Under the pieces are notes generated by a model, which saw nothing but the letters and a program-made list of their open reading frames with translations, was not told the DNA's origin and did not search any database. The position numbers and the translations under genes were made by a program. A DNA stretch of 64,000 bases from Propionibacteriaceae bacterium (GTDB taxonomy: Bacteria > Actinomycetota > Actinomycetes > Propionibacteriales > Propionibacteriaceae): the NCBI GenBank assembly GCA_031266665.1, contig JAISAO010000032.1:19485-83484 (forward strand), in the 5' to 3' direction. Positions 37,581 through 44,994 of this stretch are shown one piece after another (the stretch's first letter is position 1; every line of letters begins with the position of its first letter).

Positions 37581-38539
37581 CGGCGCCGACCGCCAGCGCC
37601 CCCAGGCCGCCGACGACCAGTCGGATCGCTCCCTCTCAGGCCACTGTCCCCGCGCCCCCGACGCCTACCCGAACCGCCCCCTCCCACCCCCAAGACGCCT
37701 GGACCACATCCCCGACGACCGCCCGAACCGCCCCCTCTCAAAACAGCGGGAGCACAGCGACCGACGCCGGCCGGACGGCCCGCCACATCCCCGCTATCCC
37801 GTCACCCGACCGGCCCACCCCATCAGAGACTGGCCGGACCACGACAGTCGGCGCCGGCCGTCTCACGACCACGCCACCTAAGGACTACGAGGACCGTCTG
37901 CGCCAAGCCGGTCTGGGTCCGGTGGCGGGGGCCGACGAGGCCGGGAGGGGGGCCTGCGCCGGCCCCCTGGTGGCGGCGGCCGTGATCTTGTCCGACCGGC
38001 CCGGCGACCACATTGTCGGCCTGGCAGACTCCAAGACCTTGACCGCCAAGGCCCGCCAGCGGCTCTACCAGGCCATCTGGGAGCGTGCCCGGGCGGTCGC
38101 CTGGGTCCAGGTCGAGGCCGCCCAGTGCGACGCCTGGGGCATCCAGGAGGCCAACCTGCAAGCCCTGCGGCGGGCGGTCTGGCGGCTGTCGCCTCGGCCC
38201 GGTTTCGTCATCACCGACGGTTTCGCCGTCGACGGCCTGCCAGAGGCGGGGCTGGGGATGTGGAAGGGCGATCAGGTGGCCCCATCGGTGGCGGCGGCCT
38301 CCATCGTGGCCAAGGTCGTCCGGGACCGGTTAATGGTCCAACTCGACGCCCTCCACCCCGGCTACGGCTTCGCCCAGCACAAGGGTTATTGCACCCAGGC
38401 GCACCAGTCGGCGCTGGCCCGGCTGGGGCCGTGTCCCCAACACCGCTTGACCTACGCCAACGTCGCCCGCGCCGCCGACCGCCCCCCACCGGTCGCAACG
38501 CCTCGGCGGTCCGGGTTCGCTAGAGTGAGGACACCATGA
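37574..38539 (+). CDS. rnhB: Ribonuclease HII with Thr/Pro-rich N-terminal tail
   Basis: 321 residues. The catalytic part (~115-310) starts GPVAGADEAGRGACAGPLVAAAV (metal-binding D and E), with SKTLTAKARQRLY and AAASIVAKVVRDRLM. It cleaves RNA in RNA-DNA hybrids, including single ribonucleotides. Residues 1-~105 are a low-complexity tail with repeats of the type RTAPSQ; RNase HII normally begins near residue 105, so a later start such as one near YEDRLRQ is possible, although ATG 37574 overlaps lepB in the coupled manner seen elsewhere here. Overlaps the DUF2469 gene by four bases. Confidence 0.92.
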   Translation: MLTAPTASAPRPPTTSRIAPSQATVPAPPTPTRTAPSHPQDAWTTSPTTARTAPSQNSGSTATDAGRTARHIPAIPSPDRPTPSETGRTTTVGAGRLTTTPPKDYEDRLRQAGLGPVAGADEAGRGACAGPLVAAAVILSDRPGDHIVGLADSKTLTAKARQRLYQAIWERARAVAWVQVEAAQCDAWGIQEANLQALRRAVWRLSPRPGFVITDGFAVDGLPEAGLGMWKGDQVAPSVAAASIVAKVVRDRLMVQLDALHPGYGFAQHKGYCTQAHQSALARLGPCPQHRLTYANVARAADRPPPVATPRRSGFARVRTP

Positions 38540-38847
38540 GCGCAGAAGACCTGGAGCAGTATGAGACCGAGTTGGAGCTCAGCCTCTACCGTGAATATAA
38601 GGACGTCGTCGGCATCTTCACCTTCGCCGTCGAGACCGAGCGCCGCTTCTATCTCTGCAACGCCGTCGACTTGAAGGTGCGGACCGAGGGCGGCGACGTC
38701 TACTACGAGGTCTCGATGACCGACGCCTGGGTCTGGGACATGTACCGCCCGGCCCGCTTCGTCAAAGCCGCCAAGGTCCTGACCTTCCGCGACGTCTCGG
38801 TCGAAGAGATCGCCCACTCCGACCTCCAGGTGCCCGAGTCCAAGTGA
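38536..38847 (+). CDS. DUF2469 family protein
   Basis: 103 residues, a highly conserved actinobacterial protein (MSAEDLEQYETELELSLYREYKDVVGIFTFAVETERRFYLCN) that almost always follows rnhB. Function unknown. The sequence is of normal length. It starts in the rnhB stop (ATGA). Confidence 0.95.
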   Translation: MSAEDLEQYETELELSLYREYKDVVGIFTFAVETERRFYLCNAVDLKVRTEGGDVYYEVSMTDAWVWDMYRPARFVKAAKVLTFRDVSVEEIAHSDLQVPESK

Positions 38848-38860
38848 CCCCGGCGCCTCG

Positions 38861-39121
38861 CTAACCGTACAGCTCAAAGTGGCTGCCGATGAGTTGGTAG
38901 ACCACGGTCTCGTCCCCCACCAACTCGTAGAGGGCGCGGACATCGCCGGTGATGTCGATGCTCCAGAGGTGGCGCAGCCGGCCTTGGAGGCGGTGGCGGC
39001 GCAGCAGCGGGTCGTCCGGGTGGGCCAGCATCAAGTCGATCCGGGCCAGGGCGGTCGCCTGGGTCGAGCGGGGCAGGCGGGCCAATTGTTTGACGAAAGG
39101 TTTGGCGAAACGCACCCTCAT
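38861..39121 (-). CDS. RelE/YafQ-like toxin
   Basis: 86 residues: FAKPFVKQLARLPRSTQ, HRLQGRLRHLWSIDITGDVRALYELVGDETVVYQLIGSHFELYG. The pattern of a helical hairpin followed by beta strands with a conserved Arg (DVRALY) and ending GSHxELYG is that of the RelE superfamily of ribosome-dependent mRNA interferases. The antitoxin-like gene is 93 bases upstream on the same strand. Convergent with DUF2469, 13 bases between the stops. Confidence 0.8.
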   Translation of the reverse strand: MRVRFAKPFVKQLARLPRSTQATALARIDLMLAHPDDPLLRRHRLQGRLRHLWSIDITGDVRALYELVGDETVVYQLIGSHFELYG

Positions 39122-39214
39122 CGGCCGACCCCCCTAGCCGGCCTCACACGTCCCTCCGGCCTAACACGTCCTGCCGGCACCACAGGCACCGTCGGTCTTA
39201 GTGGCTCCACGGTC

Positions 39215-39517
39215 TCACCGGCCCTCCGCCGCCACCGCCTGGCGCAGCCAGGACAGGGCCTCTTCGCCGCCCTCGAGGGCGGGCGAGAAATCGTCCCAAT
39301 CCCCGGCTCGGGCACTGGCCGACAGCTCCAGCAGCTCGGCCTCGACCTCGGGGCGCAGCCGCTCCTCGGCCCGGAAGGTGATCTCGCCCGAGACCACGAA
39401 GGCCCGCAGCGAACTCGACACCACCGCGCTCAGGGGCAGGCCCAGACTCTTGGCCAACTCTTGGGCCGCCCGCTTGAGGTCGGCGTCCAGCTTGACGTTC
39501 AACACCGTACTACCCAT
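39215..39517 (-). CDS. RelB/DinJ-like antitoxin
   Basis: 100 residues from ATG 39517. N-terminal ribbon-helix-helix: STVLNVKLDADLKRAAQELAKSLGLPLSAVVSSSLRAFV, typical of RelB/DinJ antitoxins that bind DNA and wrap the toxin with the C-terminus. A palindrome overlapping its start codon is the likely autoregulatory site. The 93-base gap before the toxin is longer than the usual overlap of such pairs. Confidence 0.8.
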   Translation of the reverse strand: MGSTVLNVKLDADLKRAAQELAKSLGLPLSAVVSSSLRAFVVSGEITFRAEERLRPEVEAELLELSASARAGDWDDFSPALEGGEEALSWLRQAVAAEGR

Positions 39518-39541
39518 AACCCAAATATACACCAGGGTTAT
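39516..39541 (-). promoter_or_regulatory. Inverted repeat over the TA operon start
   Basis: ATAACCC (39516-39522) and GGGTTAT (39535-39541), 12 bases apart, flank AAATATAC and include the antitoxin ATG. This fits an operator for the ribbon-helix-helix protein. Confidence 0.55.
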
Positions 39542-39570
39542 ATGACTCCAGGCGAAGCGGCGGCCGGCGG

Positions 39571-39596
39571 CTGACCCTCCCGGGTTGTAGGGTCAG
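39571..39596 (+). promoter_or_regulatory. Promoter with inverted repeat upstream of the Nudix unit
   Basis: TAGGGT (39588-39593) lies eight bases before GTG 39602 and is part of a perfect inverted repeat CTGACCCT (39571-39578) / AGGGTCAG (39589-39596). The sequence from 39581 to 39606 is repeated with 22 of 26 matches before the LacI gene (40266-40291). Confidence 0.5.
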
Positions 39597-39601
39597 CGGT
39601 C

Positions 39602-39673
39602 GTGAGTACCCAGTACCCTTCCAGCGCCGAGCGAGCCCCGACCTCGGGCGATGTCGGGGCGCCACGCCGGTGA
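39602..39673 (+). CDS. Possible 23-residue leader ORF
   Basis: A short frame starts at GTG 39602 directly behind the leaderless-type -10 box, encodes 23 residues (VSTQYPSSAERAP...GAPRR) and ends at TGA 39671-39673, overlapping the Nudix start GTG 39670 by four bases. It could couple translation of the Nudix gene to a leaderless start. No function recognised. Confidence 0.4.
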   Translation: MSTQYPSSAERAPTSGDVGAPRR

Positions 39674-40173
39674 GCGGGAACGGCGACGCCGACCTCCGGC
39701 TCGACCTGCCGGGCGGCCGGTTCATCTTCCGAGTGGCCGCCGTCATCAGTCGCGGCGACGACTTGTTGATGGTGTCGAACCCGGCCGACGACCACCTCTA
39801 CACGGTGGGCGGGGCGGTCTGGGGCGAGACGACCGAGGCCGCCCTGGCGCGCGAGGTCGAGGAGGAGACGGGCCTACAGGTGGCCCGGGCCGAGTTGTGC
39901 GCCGTGGCCGAGGACTTCTTCCACGAGCGGGGCGCCGACCAGCACGAGGTCTGCTTCTACTACCGGGTCGCCCTCGAGCCGGGGCGAGAGCCGACGGCGC
40001 GATCTGTCAACCTGCTGGGCCAGCCCGAGTCCCTGCTCTGGGCGCCGCGCCACAGCTTCGGGCGCGACCGGCCGGCCTATCCCCCATTCCTGCCCGAGCT
40101 GGTCGACGGCGGCCCCATCCGCCACTACGTCACCCGTTCTGACGCTCCCGGGCTTGAAACAAAGCCGATTTGA
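39670..40173 (+). CDS. Nudix hydrolase
   Basis: 167 residues. The Nudix box is GGAVWGETTEAALAREVEEETGL, matching Gx5Ex7REUxEExGU with the metal-binding glutamates. Such enzymes hydrolyse nucleoside diphosphates linked to another moiety; the substrate cannot be told from the sequence. GTG 39670 overlaps the stop of the small leader ORF. The LacI regulator follows downstream from its own promoter. Confidence 0.88.
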   Translation: MSGNGDADLRLDLPGGRFIFRVAAVISRGDDLLMVSNPADDHLYTVGGAVWGETTEAALAREVEEETGLQVARAELCAVAEDFFHERGADQHEVCFYYRVALEPGREPTARSVNLLGQPESLLWAPRHSFGRDRPAYPPFLPELVDGGPIRHYVTRSDAPGLETKPI

Positions 40174-40265
40174 TATACGGGCGCCACTGCCTCATCCAAC
40201 CCGACGACGCGTTGACAGAAGCGAGCGAGACGTCCGGCGAAGCTCCGCTTGGGGTGGGGCCGGGG

Positions 40266-40286
40266 CGGGTTGTAAAGTCAGCTGTC
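40266..40286 (+). promoter_or_regulatory. Leaderless-type promoter of the LacI gene
   Basis: TAAAGT (40273-40278) ends eight bases before ATG 40287. The whole block CGGGTTGTAAAGTCAGCTGTC is a near copy of the block before the Nudix leader ORF. Confidence 0.5.
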
Positions 40287-41309
40287 ATGAGCCTTGAGGC
40301 CTCGAGCGTTGGTCGGGGGCCGACCTTGGACGAGGTCGCCCGGCTGGCCGGCGTCTCCCGCTCCACCGCCTCGCGCGCCCTCAACGGCGGCGTGGCCTCG
40401 CCCCAGACGGTCGAGGCGGTCGAGCGGGCTCGGGCCGAGCTGGGCTTCGTGCCCAACCGGGCGGCCCGCGACCTGGCTCGGCGGCGGACCGACTCAGTGG
40501 CCATCGTCATCCAGGAGACGCCGGCGGCCATCTTCCACAACCCTTTCCACGCCTTGGTCACCACCGCCTTGGCGACCCGTTTCTGGGAGGCCGGGCTACA
40601 ACCCCTATTGGCCCTGATGGACCCCTTCGAACCGGAGCCGACGGTCGGCCGCATCCTCCACCGGGGCCACGTCGACGGCGTGGTGGTGTCGGCCTTCCAA
40701 GAGTCGCCGCCGGTCGAGAACCTGTTGACCGGCTCCGGGCTGCCGACCGTCTTCATCGGCCGGCCGCCCCGGCCGGACAGCCTCCCCTACGTCGATGTTG
40801 ACAACCGCCGGGGGGCCCACCTGGCCACCCGCCACCTGTTGGAACGGGGTCGCCGCCGGATCGCCTGTCTGGGCGGCCCCGCCACCTTGAGCAGCGGCGT
40901 CGACCGCCGCCAGGGCTGGCTCGACGCCCACCACGAGGCCGGCATCGCCCCCGGACCCTACCTGGGCGGGGCCGCCGACACCGCCTCGGCCCGGGACCAG
41001 GCCCAGCGCCTCTTGCGCCAGCACCCGGCCATCGACGCCATCGTGGCCTACTCCGACGCCGTCGCCGCCGGCGCCATCCAAGCGCTGCGGGCGGCCGGGC
41101 GGGCCATCCCGGACGACATCGCCCTGACCGGCGTCGACAACTTCGCCACCGCCACCGAGGTCTGTCCCAATCTCACCACCGTGGCCCAGCCGGTGCCCGA
41201 GTTGGCCCGGGCCGCCGCCGACCTGCTGATCGGCTACCTCCAGAACGGCGCCTGGCCCGCCTGGCCCCGCATCCTGGCCACCGAGTTGATCGTTCGCGAC
41301 TCGACCTGA
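40287..41309 (+). CDS. LacI-family transcriptional regulator
   Basis: 340 residues. N-terminal helix-turn-helix and hinge (TLDEVARLAGVSRSTASRALNGGVASPQTVEAVERA), then a periplasmic-binding-protein fold that senses sugars (VDNRRGAHLATRHLLERGRRRIACLGG, IDAIVAYSDAVAAGAIQALR, LTGVDNFATATEVCPNLTTV). It lies convergent to a sugar importer whose divergent partner gene, a beta-glucosidase, has a perfect LacI-type palindrome. It is therefore the likely repressor of that region. ATG 40287 follows a leaderless-type -10 box. Confidence 0.92.
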   Translation: MSLEASSVGRGPTLDEVARLAGVSRSTASRALNGGVASPQTVEAVERARAELGFVPNRAARDLARRRTDSVAIVIQETPAAIFHNPFHALVTTALATRFWEAGLQPLLALMDPFEPEPTVGRILHRGHVDGVVVSAFQESPPVENLLTGSGLPTVFIGRPPRPDSLPYVDVDNRRGAHLATRHLLERGRRRIACLGGPATLSSGVDRRQGWLDAHHEAGIAPGPYLGGAADTASARDQAQRLLRQHPAIDAIVAYSDAVAAGAIQALRAAGRAIPDDIALTGVDNFATATEVCPNLTTVAQPVPELARAAADLLIGYLQNGAWPAWPRILATELIVRDST

Positions 41310-41313
41310 GCCC

Positions 41314-41338
41314 AGATCCACCGAATCTCGGTGGATCT
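41314..41338. terminator. Hairpin between the LacI gene and the importer genes
   Basis: AGATCCACCG (41314-41323), loop AATCT, CGGTGGATCT (41329-41338): a perfect 10-base stem five bases after the LacI stop. No clear U-tract. It can serve both converging units, and its arm matches a dispersed element found elsewhere in the window. Confidence 0.55.
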
Positions 41339-41362
41339 GAAGCCCGTCTGCGTACTGGCCGT

Positions 41363-41386
41363 CATCCCGGATCGAGTCCGGGATGA
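41363..41386. repeat. Dispersed palindrome CATCCCGGATCGAGTCCGGGATGA
   Basis: Imperfect palindrome with arms CATCCCGGA / TCCGGGATGA. Related sequences occur at 28872-28893, 7645-7660 (half) and, more distantly, 36449-36502, all outside coding regions. Confidence 0.6.
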
Positions 41387-41428
41387 GGCGGGCGGCGCTC
41401 GGCCGGCCGCGACCGCCGGACCGTCCGG

Positions 41429-42271
41429 TCAGCCCTTGACAGCGCCGGCGGCCATGCCCTTGATCATCCATTTCTGGACCAGCAGGAACAAGACCAGCGG
41501 CGGCAGGAAGGCCATGGTCGAGGCCGCCAGCATGGCCCCCCAGTCCGTCCGGTCGTAGGTCTGGAAGTTGCGCAGGCCGACCGGGATGGTGTTGCTGGCC
41601 TCGTTGGGCAGGAAGGCCGAGGCCACCATGAACTCGTTGTAGGACTGGAGGAAGGCGAAGATGGCGACGGCGGCCGCGCCCGGCCCGGCCAGGGGCAGCA
41701 CGATCCTGAGCATGGCCTGGAAGGATGAGCAGCCGTCGATCCGGGCGGCCTCCTCCAGGTCGCGCGGGATGGAGTCGAAGAAACCCTTGAACATCCAGGT
41801 GCAGAAGGGCAGCGACATGACGACGTAGAGGATGGCCACCGGGGCCGGCGTGTTGATCAGATGGAGGACCCGGAAGGTGACGAACAAGGCGATGATCGAC
41901 AACACCAGCGGGAACATCTGGAAGACCATCAGCAACGACGAGTAGACCGAGTTGACGATGGTGCGGTAGCGCGACATCGAGTAGCCGGCGAAACCGGCCG
42001 CCACCAACGTGGCCGCCGTGGTGATGACGGCGATCAGGATCGAATTGCGGAACCAGGCCCAGTATTGGACCTTGCTGCCCGATATGACCGTGGTGTAGTT
42101 GGCCAGGGTGACGTTGTCGGGGAACAGGGTCGTGCCGCCCAGGATGTCATTGGTCGGCCGGAACGAGTTGATGACCGTCAAGATGAGCGGCAGGTCGATG
42201 ACGAACATGGCCGCCAGCAAGACCAGGCTGACGATCCAGCGTCCGACGCCGCGGCCGGAGCGGCGCCTCAT
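41429..42271 (-). CDS. Sugar ABC importer permease (MalG/LacG type)
   Basis: 280 residues, six membrane segments; the EAA motif region DLEEAARIDGCSSFQAMLRIVLPLAGPG, which contacts the ATPase, is of the carbohydrate uptake CUT1 class. It overlaps the first permease gene by four bases. Together with 42268-43194 and the binding protein it forms an importer for an oligosaccharide or glucoside. No ATPase gene is present; CUT1 systems often share a common one (MsmK/MsiK). Confidence 0.92.
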   Translation of the reverse strand: MRRRSGRGVGRWIVSLVLLAAMFVIDLPLILTVINSFRPTNDILGGTTLFPDNVTLANYTTVISGSKVQYWAWFRNSILIAVITTAATLVAAGFAGYSMSRYRTIVNSVYSSLLMVFQMFPLVLSIIALFVTFRVLHLINTPAPVAILYVVMSLPFCTWMFKGFFDSIPRDLEEAARIDGCSSFQAMLRIVLPLAGPGAAAVAIFAFLQSYNEFMVASAFLPNEASNTIPVGLRNFQTYDRTDWGAMLAASTMAFLPPLVLFLLVQKWMIKGMAAGAVKG

Positions 42272-43194
42272 TGCTGATCACCGGCCCGGCGCTGCAGCCG
42301 CAGCATGAAATAGGACAGCACGGCCAAGACGATCAAGGTGAGGACGGCCGAGGCCGCCCCCCGGCCCAGGTCGTGGTAAATGGCGTTGTCGAAGGAGTAG
42401 ATCATCAGCGTCCTGGCGTTGGCCGAGTTGTTGGTCAGCAGATAGGTCGTCTCGTAGTCGTTGACCGACCAGATCGTCATCAAGACCCACAAGATGGAGC
42501 TCATGGGCAGGATCTGGGGGAAGGTGATGTGCCAGAAGCGCTGCCAGGCGTTGGCCCCGTCGACCTCGGCCGCCTCCTGCAAAACGTCGTCCAGCGATTG
42601 CAGGGTCGCCATCAAGGAGACCAGCATGAAGGGGAAGCTGCGCCAGGCCTTGGCCACGATCGCCGCCACGGCCGTCCAAGTGGGCGAGTTGAAGAAGTAA
42701 ATGGTGTCGATGCCGAACCAATTCAGCACCTGGTTGACCGCCCCGTACTGGTCTTGCAGCATCCAGCGCAGGGCCGTCATGCCGACGATGGTGGGAATGA
42801 CCCAGGGAACGATGAAACCGACCCGCAGGAAGCCGCGCCCAGGGATGTCGCGCACCAGTAGCAGGGCCAGTCCGAGGCCCAGCAGATAGGACAAGACGAC
42901 GCCGCCGGCGGCGAACAGAACGGAGAACTTGACGGCCGACCAGAACGACGGGTCGGACAGCACCTTGCTGTAGTTGTCCCAGCCGATCCAGCCCTGGCTG
43001 GGCTTGGCCACTTTGCCCTTCTGGAAACTGTAGAGCACGCCCTGGACCATGGGATAGGCCTGGATGGCGCCCAGCAACAGGATGGACGGCAGTGCCAGGT
43101 TGAAGCTGAGCCAGCGGTCTTTCCGGGCCCGACTGTCAGACCGCCTGGGCCGGCCGGCCGCAACCCGGGGGGGGGAATCGACGGCAATGGTCAT
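42268..43194 (-). CDS. Sugar ABC importer permease (MalF/LacF type)
   Basis: 308 residues. Six membrane segments and the EAA motif LQEAAEVDGANAWQRFWHITFPQI. The N-terminal PRRSDSRARKDRW stretch is cytoplasmic. It is the CUT1 partner of the downstream permease. 125 bases separate it from the binding-protein gene upstream. Confidence 0.92.
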   Translation of the reverse strand: MTIAVDSPPRVAAGRPRRSDSRARKDRWLSFNLALPSILLLGAIQAYPMVQGVLYSFQKGKVAKPSQGWIGWDNYSKVLSDPSFWSAVKFSVLFAAGGVVLSYLLGLGLALLLVRDIPGRGFLRVGFIVPWVIPTIVGMTALRWMLQDQYGAVNQVLNWFGIDTIYFFNSPTWTAVAAIVAKAWRSFPFMLVSLMATLQSLDDVLQEAAEVDGANAWQRFWHITFPQILPMSSILWVLMTIWSVNDYETTYLLTNNSANARTLMIYSFDNAIYHDLGRGAASAVLTLIVLAVLSYFMLRLQRRAGDQQ

Positions 43195-43319
43195 GGAGCC
43201 TCCTTAGCGGGCTGTCTGGGGCGGGACGGCGTGGGACCGGGACGGTTTAGGCCATGGGCCGGGGACGACGGGGAGGCCGGTCGCGGCGGACGGGCGGGCC
43301 CGCCGCGACCGGCGCCGCC

Positions 43320-44660
43320 TCAGCGGCCCTCGTCGATGAAGCCCTGAACCTTGTCCTGGGCCACCTGGGCCGCCGCCGCGACGTCCGACCCATTGAACAA
43401 GGCCCGCTCCAGGTCGAGCATGGTGTCGTCGCCGTCAATGGTGTTGAGAGCGGCGAAACCGCTCGGCGCCAGGGCGTAGAGCGGCTGGCCCACCGGGGCC
43501 CCCCACAGCTCGGCCGCCTCGCGGTAGAGCGGCATATCGTCGAACATCGAGTCGGACACGATCGACTCCCGGGGGCTGACGCCGGAGGCGCCGCCCTGGA
43601 ACAGCCCCAGGCCGTTGGCCGACCAGAACTCGACGAACTTGAGGGCGGCTTCCGCGTGGCCGCGCTCCTCGGCCGCCTTGTAGGCCATGATGCCGTTGAC
43701 GAAGTAGAGGCCCAGCTTGTCGCCGTCGGCGTTGGCCAGCGGCGGCAGGACCTTGACGTTGGCCAGCGAACTGGTCAGGCGGGGATAGATGGTGGGCGAG
43801 TCCATGACGAAGACGGCCTTGCCGTCGTCCATCATGGTGATGGCCTCGTCTTGGGAGATGGTGGTGGCCGTCGGGTTGATGCAGCCAGTGCCGCCTTGGC
43901 CCATCGAGGAGATGTACTCCAGGGCCGCCAACTCTTTCTCACTGGTCAGAGCGGCGTCGCCGTTGGCGTCGAACATGCCGGCGCCGAAGGAGATGCCTTG
44001 CATGAAGGTCCAGTGCGGCGTGCCGCCGTCGGCGATGCCGTAGACGTCGGGGCCGAGGACCTGATGGGCCTGGTCGCAGGCCTGGGCGAACTCTTCCCAG
44101 GTGGTGGGCACGGACAGGCCGGCCTGCTCCAGCAGGTCGGCGCGGTAGAACCAGACCCGGATGTCGGTCGCCCAGGGCACGGCCAGGTAGTCGCCGTTGG
44201 CGTCCTTGTAGTAGTCCAACATGCCCTCGGTGAAGTCGTCGGCCGTGCCGTCGGACTGCCACTGGTCGATCAAGTCGTTCAGGGGCAGGATGGCGTCGGC
44301 GTCCTGCTGCAGGCCGAAGGGCTGGAAGCCGCCGCCGGTGGAGACGTCGGGGGCGGACCCGGCCCCGACGGCCTGGGCGAAGGTCTGGTACCAGTTGTCC
44401 CAGCTCTTGTTGGTGTAGTTGACCTTGATGCCGGGGTTCTCATCCTCGAACTGTTCGACCAGCTTCTGAGCCGCCGCCGGGTAGGTGTCGGCCGGGCCCC
44501 AGGCCATGTCCCAGAACTCGAGTGTGACCTGGTCGGCGCCGCTGGCGGTGTCTGTGCCGTCCGGTGTCTGGTCGTCGCCGCTACAGGCGGCCAGGCCGAG
44601 CCCGGACAGGGCCGTGGCCGCGACTACGACCAACGACCGACGCCAAAAGTGGTTTGTCAT
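43320..44660 (-). CDS. Sugar-binding lipoprotein of the ABC importer
   Basis: 446 residues, lipobox LAACSG (Cys ~26). The family-1 extracellular solute-binding pattern is visible (VTLEFWDMAWGP, LVEQFEDENPGIKVNY, YLAVPWATDIRVWFYRADLLEQAGLSVPTTWEEF). It captures the sugar and delivers it to the two permeases. First gene of the importer operon, divergent from the beta-glucosidase, with candidate operators between them. Confidence 0.92.
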   Translation of the reverse strand: MTNHFWRRSLVVVAATALSGLGLAACSGDDQTPDGTDTASGADQVTLEFWDMAWGPADTYPAAAQKLVEQFEDENPGIKVNYTNKSWDNWYQTFAQAVGAGSAPDVSTGGGFQPFGLQQDADAILPLNDLIDQWQSDGTADDFTEGMLDYYKDANGDYLAVPWATDIRVWFYRADLLEQAGLSVPTTWEEFAQACDQAHQVLGPDVYGIADGGTPHWTFMQGISFGAGMFDANGDAALTSEKELAALEYISSMGQGGTGCINPTATTISQDEAITMMDDGKAVFVMDSPTIYPRLTSSLANVKVLPPLANADGDKLGLYFVNGIMAYKAAEERGHAEAALKFVEFWSANGLGLFQGGASGVSPRESIVSDSMFDDMPLYREAAELWGAPVGQPLYALAPSGFAALNTIDGDDTMLDLERALFNGSDVAAAAQVAQDKVQGFIDEGR

Positions 44661-44994
44661 TGATGGTTCTCCTTATAAACAGTGAGACGGGTCGATCTTC
44701 ATCGGCCCCGGCCGCCCGGGTGGGTTCCGTCGGCCCGCCTTGGTCGAAACAACCCGCCATGGCCTCCCCTCCCCCGCCGAAAGTGCGCCGGGCCAGTCAT
44801 TGCCCGGGCGACGCGACCGCCACACTAATCGGCCTCCCCGGCCTTTGCCGATAGCTGGGAGAGGCTGGCGGCCAAGTTGTGACCAATCTGTTATCTTACT
44901 TGTCAGCAAGTTAACGCGCCGGAGCGTAGACTACTCTTGGAAGCGCTTCCACAGGTCCGCCGGCGGCGGGCCGCCCAAGATCGAGAGGGACACC
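44661..44994. promoter_or_regulatory. Divergent control region with LacI-type operators
   Basis: TGGAAGCGCTTCCA (44938-44951) is a perfect 14-base palindrome of the LacI-family type with central CG, 43 bases before the beta-glucosidase ATG. A second palindrome ACTTG-TCAG-CAAGT (44898-44911) lies in an AT-rich patch that probably holds promoters. Nothing else coding is seen here. Confidence 0.65.
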
